From Bugulina stolonifera (lineage: Eukaryota; Bryozoa; Gymnolaemata; Cheilostomatida; Bugulidae): a DNA stretch of 64,000 nucleotides. The stretch covers positions 7,254,001-7,318,000 of the forward strand of contig OW285187.1 in the NCBI GenBank assembly GCA_935421135.1. The letters run 5' to 3'. Made by a program: the position numbers and the translations under genes. Positions 1 to 12,100 of this stretch are shown one piece after another (position 1 is the first letter of the stretch; each line of letters starts with the position of its first letter). The notes below the pieces were generated by a model. That model was given only the letters and a program-made list of their open reading frames with translations. It was not told where the DNA came from and did not search any database.

Positions 1-280
1 GAGTTATCTAGTTCACTTGTGTCCATGGTAGTTCTACCTTGGGAAAAGTACCGATCAATAACATTGAACAAAGTGCATGTAATATAAATTGGTTTAGAAT
101 AGTGTTTGTGATCTATTCCTAACGAAATACATAACTTGCTTTAAATGTAAATTTAATTGCATTCAAATACAAACATTCATCAGCATAATACCGCAAAATC
201 ATACTAGTCAGAAAAATATATAGAACTATAAAATGTTGTTTAGTTAACCCGAGTATAGAGTAACTGCACCCAACACCTGG

Positions 281-480
281 CAGGATAGTGTAGTGGTTAA
301 CTTGCTACTTTGTAGACCTTAGAGTCACAGGTTCAAGTCCTACACACTCATGTTGTGGAAGATGAGCTCTTCCAATCAGAGTCCAGCTCCCATCACTCAT
401 AAAAGACTTAGCTTCCGAGGTTCTTTAAATAGGAAGGCCAAATGCCCGACAGTGACAAAAAATACCAAATGCAAATCTGT
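281..480 (+). repeat. tRNA-derived SINE
   Basis: A tRNA-like head carries a pol III A box (TAGTGTAGTGG, 286-296) and a B box (GGTTCAAGTCC, 330-340), followed by a non-tRNA body that runs to about 480. The acceptor stem does not pair, so this is a SINE and not a functional tRNA gene. The 3' boundary is approximate. The flanks 1-280 and 481-710 show nothing gene-like. Confidence 0.6.
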
Positions 481-718
481 TTTGAGACTGAACTAAAAAG
501 GCTCAGGGCAGACCTTTGTGTGAATATCTGACAGAAGCAATTTGGGATTATAAGAACTATATCTATTGCTACCCATTGTGAATATTTGTTTACTCCAAGT
601 ATAATTGGTAAGATTAGCTTTATCTTTATCTAAATATCGAGTCCGGTTTATTCTTCCTTTCTATTACTTGCTACCATCTAATCCTAATCAACTGATTAGT
701 TAAATTTATAATTAATCA

Positions 719-1318
719 CAGAGATGCCAGACTCGAGTTAAAGACTCTCACTCGAGTTAATTCAAGCAACATTTTATGGCTTATTATAAAGACTTGTAAC
801 TTGAATATACAGCTGTCAAAAACTTATAACTTGAATTGTAATTCAATTATGGCTATGATCAAAGACTCTCAACTCACACATCATTATGTTGAAATATTCA
901 ATAACTCGAGTTTTCATTGGGCAGTTGTGAATTGTAATGAATAGAAATAACCACAGTTATAACCACCAACCACAACCACAATTATAAAGCATTTTACACT
1001 AAAACTGTGACATTTTACTTTGAAATTTGAACTTCTAACACCATTTCCTAACAAAATTTCACCATAAGCTAAACAATAACTCAATAACTCTATAAAAAAA
1101 CTCGAGTTAAACAAGCAAAGAATTGAATTGAAACTTGCTTGTAGTTAACTTGGATAACTTGACAAAAACTTGAGTTTCTGGGGACATGTAAACATTTAAC
1201 TCGTAACTTGAAAGTTTTGATCTGTCACTGAAAAAATTGACTTGTAACTTGAAGAGTCACAACTAAGAGTTGGCCATGAAAACTTGAGTTTCCAAAATAA
1301 AACTTGCACACATCTCTG
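719..1318. mobile_element. hAT-type non-autonomous DNA transposon (600 bp)
   Basis: The ends are short inverted repeats (CAGAGATG ... CATCTCTG) flanked by a perfect 8-bp target duplication, ATTAATCA at 711-718 and 1319-1326. An 8-bp duplication with CAG-type ends is the hAT hallmark. The interior has no transposase. It is filled with degenerate palindromic repeats around AACTCGAGTT and AACTTGAA. Confidence 0.8.
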
Positions 1319-1669
1319 ATTAATCACATTCATTCTTAGAAGGATTCAGAGATTAATCGGAGTTGTGGACCTTTGCTTCTGTGTGCCACAACAAAAACTC
1401 TATTGTAATATCAATATGAATAAAATTATACAATACATGAATATTAATATAATTTAATTAAAACAAAATATCATGTGCTAATTGTAATTCATATTATTTT
1501 TCCATGATATTCATATTAAATGTGCAAGGCAATAAACATAGTCAATAAAATTAAATGCTAATTATTATTATATTTATGTAATAAATTTTTTAAATAAAGC
1601 AAATGAAATTATTATTATATTTTATATTTATTAATATTATATTTGGTAACCATAAAGACACCTCAGAGT

Positions 1670-2140
1670 TTACCTCAGGTGAGGTAGGACTCTGCCAGCA
1701 ATTTCATTTAAATCTATAAGAGAGCCTCTAGTTTCAACTATTTTTGGACTACGGGTTTGCAATTTTGACAGTATATCACTGTTTAGGATTGGAGGTTGGT
1801 TTCTCATCTCACGAATTGTTCGTGGCAGGAAACTAGAGTGGTAAATACATCTTTTGACTGATATTGAGGTTGGCTCTCCTCTGGCAGCTGCTCTAGTGGT
1901 CATTGTTACCATCTCTCTGTCACCCACAATATCATCATTATCATATGCTCTGGATAGAGTCAGAGTGGAATGTTGTTCTTCATCCTGAAGAATCCTGGTC
2001 AGTAGACACAGCCGATGGTTTTTTCTTCTATTTTCCAGGGTCCGGATCTCTAACTGATCTCTTGCCTCTGACACACTGTAAGTATGCCCCCTCAGGTTAG
2101 CTATAAACCGTATGGCACTGTTCTGGACGAGTTCTATATT
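1670..2140 (-). pseudogene. 3' remnant of a CR1/L2/jockey-like LINE ORF2
   Basis: The minus strand encodes the tail of a non-LTR retrotransposon reverse transcriptase ORF. It has the typical post-RT segment 'VQNSAIRFI', then 'LEIRTLENRRKNHRL', and the C-terminal 'SSFLPRTIREMRNQPP' motif seen in many CR1/L2/jockey elements. Upstream of VQNS (plus-strand positions above about 2140) the frame stays open but no longer looks like LINE protein, so the element is 5'-truncated. The relic at 48927-49940 belongs to the same family and shares the MTTRAA/MKTRAA and arginine-rich patterns. About 1327-1660, next to it, is AT-rich with no feature seen. Confidence 0.65.
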
Positions 2141-2251
2141 AATTATAATAAATATTATATTATATAAGTGAAGTAGTGTGTGAGACTGTATGTAGTGCAT
2201 ATTTATACTGAAATAGTGATGCAGACAAGATAAAACTAAAGATAGTGGCAT

Positions 2252-3138
2252 TGAGCTACTTTATGGAAAGAAGGCACTCATGAGTGGAAGAAACATGAAA
2301 AATAATTTAATATAAATGTGTATTGGTTGTATGAAAATGCAGAAGAAAGACCAACGGAATTGGCTTATAAAAGTAATAATTGTACTCGTTACTACTGGGT
2401 GAACTATGTTTACATTGTTTACAAATTAACCAATTAACACACAATATTATCATCCAATCAGAGGCTTGCGCTAATATAATTGGCAGGATATGTCAGAGCT
2501 AGAATTCCATTCGCTTACTCGTGAGTCCGCCATAGTCTCGCCAAGAGTTTAAAACCAATCAAAAAGAGGTAGCTTTCGGCAAACGTGATCATATACGCGT
2601 TTAAAGAGATCCAACACGTGAGAACTGTTTCCGTCGTTAATTCAGGACAAAATGATCTGATGTAAACAAGCTTTCGTACTCTTTGATGAAAACAAAGCAC
2701 ATAAGATCCATTTAGCATTTATTGAGGCAGCAGAAATTCAGTAAGCTTTACTAGATAGTTATTAGTAGATAGCTTGCACTGGGGATTTAGCTCTAGAATT
2801 CTGTGGTCAAGAATCAAGATTCGAATTCTCGTTTCAGCTTTTAGCTTCAGACATTCCTATTTTCATTCTACTGTCTGTCCAGATGCAGTGCGAGAGTAAT
2901 ATACACCAATGGATAATAATATTAATAAAGTTGTAATTGTTCAACTGTAATTACTACTATAATTATAGTAGCCCTCCACTATAGCCTATTAGGCTATTAC
3001 TTATCAACCTTTAGGCAGGGTAGTTGAGTTTTTGTTTTTTGTTGGTAGTTTTTTTTACTACACATAACATTAAAATTCATTGGCAATTCGTAAGCATTGC
3101 ATTATTCCCTTATTCTAGAAGACTGTGGACTGACAAGA
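2252..3138 (+). other. Upstream flank of XDH
   Basis: No coding potential is visible here. A candidate splice acceptor (TTATTCTAG at about 3110-3118) just before the XDH start codon could mark a 5' UTR intron. No convincing TATA box or core promoter could be pinned down. The ATG context (AAGAATGG) is favourable. Confidence 0.3.
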
Positions 3139-6100
3139 ATGGATTCTTTACTTGAAGATAATGATGGCTGCTTGGTTCTTTACGTTAATGGAAAAAGAGT
3201 ATGTGCTAAAATATTACTGTAGCCTAATAATCATTTGTAGTGCTGTAGGTTTTCCATGCCATTTTTAGAGAGTGCGCAGTGATCTAGCATTATGTAGGCA
3301 AAGTATTCTTTTTTACCTGTATCTGTTTAAGATTCCTCAAGTTTTCATCGTTTTCCATGATAACTTTTTCCTGATAAAAGTCAAATATAATTTTAAAATA
3401 AATGCAATCTGTTTTAGCTACTCGTAGAGAATGCTGATCCAACCGAAACTTTGCTACAATTTCTTAGAGGTAGATGTAATCTTAGAGGAACTAAATTGGG
3501 CTGTGCCGAAGGTGGTTGTGGTGCTTGTACTGTGATGGTATCGGAGTTCAACAAGAGAGATGCCGAGATATTGTATCCTTAGAGTAGTTCAGTTTGAATT
3601 AACAGTTTAGTGAATTTTTAAATAGACATTTATTTTTCACTTCTTTGATGTTTAAACAGGTATTATTTAGGTTTCTTCATGATACAAGTTTTAAACACTA
3701 TTCAATTTTATCAAGAAATGTCTGACTCATTCCCCACACAGATGTCATGAATGCACTAGCCCAAATCAAGCATGAAACACTATTTTCTTGTGTGACATCT
3801 AAGTGCACCGATGAGCTAGGAATGATTTCTTTTAGCCAAGCAACAAGGTAGGCCACGCAGCCATCTTAACACTTTCTATATACGACTTTGGCAAGTTCAA
3901 GTAGTCGTAAAGACACTAATAATTGAATTCCAATTTGAAATGCCATCACAGAATGTTAATTTGACCAGTTCTACCCCTGTACGCAGGTGTTCTTTGTAAT
4001 TCAACAGTTTATTGTGGATCCAAATCCAGTGATTTGCATATATTTCATTAAAATCTGCCCAATTTCATCACCAGTGATAGGACACCATCTCACAGTATCT
4101 TACTTGGATTGTATATTATGGATGATGTTAGGACTGCAATACGCCTGCTTAGGGACATAACAATTTTGTAAACGTCTAACTAAATCATAAACCCTCTGGT
4201 ACGATATAAATGTACTTTGTATGTATTTCCTTATTTCTTCTTTGACTATCTCCACCAGACACTACACGGTAAACTCATGCCTGGCTCGTCTGGTTGCTAT
4301 GCATGGTAAGGCGATCACTACAGTTGAAGGAATTGGTAGCACAAAGACTAGACTCCATGCTGTACAGGTAACCATAGCAACCATGATTGTTTCCTGGCTT
4401 GAACAGCATATTTCTTTGAATCTGCTGATGTACAAGCAATTAAATTATTTTATCTCAGTAGTCCCAGTAGTGTCACATAGTATAACATTCTCTAGTAAAA
4501 TTTAAAGTAAACTGAGCTCATTTCCGTGTATTTAAGTTATATAACTTGTGTTTACAATGGTATGTTTGCGTAACTCTCAGTCCTAATATGTGCCATGTGT
4601 GATGCAGGAGCGACTAGCAAGCTCTCATGGTTCACAATGTGGATTCTGTACACCTGGTATAGTCATGTCTATGTACACTCTACTGAGGAACTACCCACAA
4701 CCATCTGAGGAACAGATGATGAGTGCACTAGAAGGTAAGTCTTACAGTGTAGTTGTTAACCCGCAATCACTTTTCTTTTTATAATCTGGCTGTTATGTGT
4801 TTGCAACTATCTTTGAGGTAAAATATTTATGTTGTTCTGAATTTGTGTATAACAATTTAATGACACACAAATCAATCAATTGACCTGAGAATTTAAATTT
4901 AAAGCATGTCCAGGTGTTGCCAATGGCAACTGCTTCTGCCAACATTTAGTCTTCATGACTTGTGTGAGTATATTATGGAATACCATCAGGAGAAACAATG
5001 CTATCCAATGCAATAATTTGGTTGCAAAGAAAATTATAGAAACCACATTATAACTCGTGCTGATGGTATTATATTGGTAGTTTTATCATATTACAGTCAT
5101 GCTCTACTATGCCTGCATCTCTGTATCTGCTATCCTATTTTTCTGTATAATATATCAGTCGAGGTCACTGTTGTAGTATTGTAGTATCTTTTCAGATATC
5201 CCAACTATAATTTTAAATTATATTTTATACTACACAAGCATTGGAAACAAATTTCATGACTGTTAATAAATATTTGTAAATTACACTAACCAACTGACAT
5301 AACACAATCTAAGTAGACTAGGTTTGGTTGATACACAGAAATCTATACTTTTGATCAAAGTATAGTTGGCTTGCCTTGCATTATGGCTGTACATCAAATC
5401 ATAATAACGAAGTAGTGAATGCCAAAAACAACATATATTTGGTCAAATTCCATGCTCCATGTTTGTAATGTACTGTTGTTCAAGCACACAGACATGTACA
5501 CAAAATATATTTCAACACAATGGCTAGTGCAGCAAATAACACAGATCATGATGTTGCACACAAATTTAGTTGTTAAAATGTTCAATTCAATAACGTAGCA
5601 GTGGACAATCTCAGTACAGAGCACCTGGTCATTCCTGGCATAAATATGATTTATTATTCTGTCAATAGTCCTGAAATGATTTTTACAGGTTTTTTCTTGG
5701 ATACAGATAAGTTCTTTTAGACAGAGCCATTATTATTGGCACTGTTAGACAGGTAATAAATCATACCTGCTTCAAGTTTCATTTATTTCACCAGACTATA
5801 ATCCTTTACTTGTTTCAGGTTCTATCAGATAGATATCATAGTTAGATTTATACTACTTCTACCACCACCACCACCACCACCACCACCACCACCACCACCA
5901 CCACCACCACCACCACCACCACCACCACCACCACCACCACCACCACCACCACCACCACCACCACCACCACCACCACCACCACCACCACCACTAACAATTT
6001 CATAATTTTCCTCTTGCTAATTCTCACTGTCTACTTCCCAATTCCAGTTGTAGTTATACTTCATGTCAGAGTTGTGATAATTCAGCCCATATGGTTAATT

Positions 6101-9100
6101 ATTGTTATTAGTCATATTAAAATATAATTGCATGTGGGGGATTTTAGACTAATACCAGTATCGAATTTATGCAACCTGTTTTCATTCTATAATTGTGTAG
6201 GAAATCTGTGTCGGTGTACTGGATATCGGCCAATTCTTGAGGGGTTTAAAGCATTCACCCAATCGCCTTGCAGCCAGGGAGAGCGATGCTGTAAGATGGG
6301 TGGATCAGGGTGTGGTCTCAATTCTACAGATGATGAGGATGAGCAGACGACTTCACAGAATTATGACCCTTCACAGGAACCAATATTTCCCCCTGAACTA
6401 AAGGTGGTACTGTAGAGTGTATTAAATGTTTTACATTGTTTGGAATGGTGAATAAATACTCCCGTTTATTTTTGGTAAAATTTCACTAGAAGCCATATTA
6501 ATTGTAGCTCGGAAAATTCAATGATGGACACAAACAGTATAAGGGAGAAGGAGTTGACTGGTATAGACCTGTTCAGCTTCAGGCATTGCTTCAGCTAAAG
6601 AAGGAATTCCCTTCTGCTAAACTCGTGTGTGGAAATACCGAAGTTGGTGAGCTGTTAGGTCCACATGTATTTAATTCCTCGTCATAAATACATTGGAGCT
6701 TTGTGTAATATTTTAATACTAATAATTTTAAGTTAAAACAAGATTGAATCATGCAAAAATACTGTTCATTGTTTAGGGTGGCAACTTGCAGCCATTCTTG
6801 AGACATTCATGAATATGTGGTGCTGACAGCATTGTACAAGTACTAGGTGGTGCTGAATACATCCAAACACAGGCCAATGGATTTTGCACCATCTTGAGAA
6901 TTCATAATTTTTGTCAGGTCTGGAGGTAAAGTTCAAGGACCAGAACTACGCTGTCCTCATTGCACCTACTCACATAGATGAGCTGAATAAAGTGGAGGTG
7001 ACAGAGAGTGGGATCTGGCTTGGTGCTTCCGTTACACTCACCAAGTTTGATGAGGTTCTACAGAGTCAAATAACCTCTCTACCAGAGCACTGTACCAGAG
7101 TCTATTCTGAGATTGTGGAGATGCTGAGATGGTTTGCAGGAGCTCAGATCAGGAATGTCTCGGTCTGTTGCTACTCTAATAGAATACAATTTTTATTCAT
7201 TTCTACTTCTTGCAGTTTTAATCCAAGTTATAGGTTACTATGTGGGTCTAACTCACTTATCTACTAATATATTATCTCGTGCCAAAACACATTCTCTACT
7301 GCAACATACTGTTATCAAATGTTTACTTTATCATAGTCGCTGGCCGGGAACCTGATGACTGCTAGTCCCATATCAGACTTGAATCCTCTTTATCTAGCAT
7401 CGAGTGTAAAGATAAAGGTTGTATCTGCAGGTATATAATATGCCCTATAGACTATAAATATAGTCCTCTCTATATAGCTATAGCTATATACATGTACAGT
7501 GTATATAATATGTAGCATAGTTTGGTGTGTGTGTAGTATAATAGAATGGTTAGTATGAGTAAAGAACACCTGTTTCATCGCTATGACAAACTGCCCAATA
7601 ATAAGGCATTAATTTGCACTTAATCTGTAACAAGGATCATCATATACATGTACATGTATGTTATAATGTAGCGAATTTTTAGTAAATGAGAGTTGTCTTC
7701 TCTTTATTTTGTAAGTTGTTTTCTCTTACCCCAAACCACTACATATAGACGTCTTCTAACACGGATTTACAATGTAAATTGCATTTATTAAGCATATCCC
7801 TTGTAAATTTTAATGGATTTTGCACTACTAATAACTTGTGTCGACTTGCTCATGCTTGAATTTTACAGATAGAGGTGTGAGGGAGATGACTCTAGACAGT
7901 GATTTCTTCATGAGTTACCGTAAAGTTGCTGTAGAAGCAGATGAGGTCTTATTGAGTGTGCATATTCCAAGAACTAGTGAGGTATATTATATATAGTATG
8001 ACGTACATGTATGCGGTGTCCTACTCTAATAACAATCCTACAGTAACCGTTAGTAATAGTATTACCGTCTTACAATTGCTGGCAAAGTCTCTGGTTATGT
8101 ATTATGTTATAGTATAAAAACGTTGTAGTAAAAAAAACAACATTAAATTATGTGTTTGTATGACTATGTAATTCATACATGTGTATGTAATACAAGTGTG
8201 TCTGTGTATATTGAAGTGTGAGTTCTTTGCTGGTTACAAACAAGCGCATAGGAAAGCTGATGATATCGCCATAGTCAACGCTGGAATGAGAGTCAAACTG
8301 GATGAAACTTTTATTAAAGTAAGTTAATTGAAAGTAATGTCCATATTGACATATGTTTGGTGACCTTATCAAACATGTAATAAATGTATATAACTATACA
8401 CACATTAGAAGACGGCGGCAGCGGTATGTAAACAAGTCAGTCAAGCTTCTCACAATCATAAATGTCGTAGTTACTGTTATACTCTGGCTTACCGATGTAG
8501 ATAAAGGTTTTGGTAGCAGTCTGTTAGCAATGAAACCACATATCAATATAATATACATGCACATGTATGTATATGTATAGCCCATTGCTCTATTGATGTA
8601 GGTTGAGGAAATTTCACTAGCTTATGGCGGAATGGCTCCCATTACATTGAGCTGTCCAAAGACATCTAAAGCTCTACAAGGCAGGTGAGGATGATACTTT
8701 AAATGCTCAGTTTGTTAGATGTCTTATTCCAGTAGGTGCTGTATATGGTTAGTCAACGAACCATATACAGTTGAAAGTCTTTCTCAGCCTCTGGTTCTAC
8801 CAAACCGTATAGATGTACTCTATATAAAGTATATCAATGCTTTCATTTGGTATTCTAGTGATTTTTATTATAATTATAAAATTAATAACCCCTTTTGCAC
8901 ATATAGCCTGTGTTTCAGTATGCAGATAACATGTTCACTTAGGCTAAGTTTTCATCTCAAACTCTATAGACAACTGTCAACATAACTGGCAGTCAGTTTG
9001 GAGAACCTCAAATGCTAGTATGATTTATAACATACATCCGTTTGTGTATTGTATCAACATATGTGTGCACTACAAACATGATGTTGTACAGAGAGTGGAA

Positions 9101-12100
9101 CGAAGAGCTGCTGCACGAAGCTATACAGTGTTTGAAAGAAGATCTCCCATTGGCTGACAATGCACCTGGTGGGATGATAGAATACAGGAAAACTCTCTGT
9201 CTCAGCTTCTTCTATAAGTTCTATGCGACTGTGAAATATAAACTGGCTAAGATGCAGGTAATGCCCAGTGTACATGCTTCTTATAATTAGTATTCTCAAC
9301 TTAATGTACTGTATCTATATGCGTATGTACATATACATGATCGTTTATCATACTGCTTATACGAGTGCATTACAATTTTACCGTTCATTGGGCATCTGCC
9401 ATTATTTCACTACCTTAGAAATTGTCCATGAACAACATTTCATCATAGCGTATCACCGCTACAAGATCTATGCTTTGCTTTCTATTAATAGACATCAGTG
9501 TAAAGAGCTAGATTTTAAGATTAAATTTTTCAGCAATATTTTGTGATGGCTATTTTAATTTCTTGATATCTACATTTGTATACTCGTAGTATTCTTTCGG
9601 TACTATAGAATCTATGGTGTTGGTGGCCGAATGGTCTAGCGCTAGTCATTCTGGTCTTGCAGCAATGACGCAAGTTATCTGCAAGGATGTGGGTTCGAGT
9701 CCCACCAATGACCTGAAGGTTTTCGTCCCGAAGAAGGTTTTTCCCTCTGAGCCATATCGAACTAATAATAATATCCAGCTTTAGGAGCCGTGGTGGCCCC
9801 TCGACTAGCTCTGCTATTGGGCAGCCACGTTAAAGAATTGTGTTTGGTGCCACGGATATTATTATTATTATCATAGTCATCTCACAACCTGTTATAAAGT
9901 GTATATGCTTATGTGTACCGAACAGGCAATAAATGAATCGGCGCTCCCTGACCTCAGTGCTGTCCATAGAATGGAGAGAGGACCCACTAAAGGTATACAG
10001 GTCTACCAGGAAGACACTGAGAACCAATCAGCATGCTGGAAGGCCATACCAACCTTGTCAGCTGAACTCCACTGTACTGGGGAGGCTCAGTATGTGGATG
10101 ATTTACCAACTTACAGAGGTACTTACTAGTAACTGTAATTATAAGATATCTACAGTAGATGTAAGTTATGAATGTATATATTAGTAACCTTCTTACCTTT
10201 GATTTAGCTGTAGAGTTACAAACCATAGGAATGTTGGCTTGCTGTTTGTACAATATTTTTATCAATACAGCAGACACAGGTAGATACTACTAAATTCTAA
10301 GACCTCTAAACCACCCACGTACATTGTAGATGAGTTATACATATCATTGGTGACCAGTAATAAGGCACATGCTAAGATTCTCTCAGTGGACGCGTCTCTC
10401 GCTCTCAAGTGTGCTGGTGTAAAAGACTTCCTGTCCGTGAAAGATGTTCCTGGTAGTAACTCGATTGGCCTGTTTGGTGGTGATTTAATATTCGCTTCTG
10501 AAGAAGTAAGCCTTATTTATGTTGTTGTTAGGTACAATTATACATGTATTTTAGCCAAACAAATTAGTGTTTAATTATCGCAGAAGAACTTGGACAGCAT
10601 AATTAGTTGTATCTACATGTAATTATGCTCTGTCCAGGTTACTTGTGCTGGTCAGATTATTGGAGCAGTGGTGGCTGATAATCAGAAACACGCTCAAGCA
10701 GCAGCCAAGAAGGTCAAGATTGAATATGAGGAGTTACCTGCTATTCTCACTATTCAAGTAAGTATAATCTAGAGGCATTAGTATGGATCTACATCTAGAT
10801 AAACCAAGCATTAGGCTCAATCAAAATAAAAATTTGAATTGAAAGGTTTTGGTGGAATTAGCTTAGAGATCCAGCTGGCAAACATAAGGGTATACCATGG
10901 CTCTTCAGAAATTCAACCGTTCTTTACATCAACAGGGATATATCAAACAAGTTACTGTCGAGGATTAAATATTTATACAACTTTGTTTATTGCTATGAAA
11001 CTTAAATTGCAAAAGTTTGAACTTGCAAAGCTTCCTTTTTTTCTTTGGGAATTGATATTGTTTCAACTTTATAATATTACATAATATATTGGTGTATTTT
11101 TAGGATGCTATTGATGCTAATTCATTCTATGGTGAAAAGTCACTAAGCAGAGGAGATGTTGATGAGGGCTTTGTACAAGCTGAGCACATTCTCTCAGGAG
11201 AGATAAAAACAGGAGGGCAAGAGCATTTCTATTTGGAAACACAAGTAACTGTAACAATTAATCATTTCAGTGTCTAAAACCACTTCCCAAAACTACTGAA
11301 TTTGTTGAAAATGTTTTCCGAGCTTGAATCAAATTGCCGAATTTACTTTATTTTTCTAGTCTGTCGTCTGCGTACCAAAGGATCATGATGAAATGGAAGT
11401 GTTTGCTGCCTCACAAGACCTGGTACAGTTACAGATGTGTACAGCAAGCGCTCTTGGTGTTCCCTCAAACAGGATACATGTGAGGACCAAGAGAGTTGGT
11501 ATGTTGCATTTCCTTATCCCCTAATATAGTTAATTCGCATGTTATTGCTTCTCCAAACACCAAGAATGTTCCAGCATATGCTGGTAGATGGATGTGTAGT
11601 GTACTCACTGTCTTCTGGTAACATATCTTTGGTTGAAATCCCTATTCATATTTGTATTTAATAGTGTATTATAATGACACTGCTTTAAACGCCATCTTCT
11701 GGTTTCAGGTGGTGCATTCGGAGGCAAGGAAACCAAACCTTTGATGATAGCCTTACCTGCTGCTATTGCTTCCCGCAAGTCAGTTGAATCATATTATATT
11801 CCCTAATGAAATATTCAAATTTTTGACTGTTCTATACCGTGTACTGAACACTTACATGTGCACCATTGTGCAATATACATGTACAATATGACGTTACAAT
11901 TGATAGATACGAGGTCCCGGTGAGATGTATGTTGGACAGAAATGAGGACATGAGTATAACTGGTGGCAGACACCCCTATCTTGGCAAGTACAAGGTACAA
12001 ACAATAACATTGTAGTAATAAATTATCAACATTTAGTGCAATGCATTCATTTATAAATGTCTCATTTATACACACATGTACACTGCTATACAATGTTCTC

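Noticed and set aside
281..351. Possible tRNA gene
   Set aside because: A and B boxes are present but the acceptor stem does not pair and a non-tRNA body follows. It is better explained as a SINE head. The same applies at 9623 and 12815.
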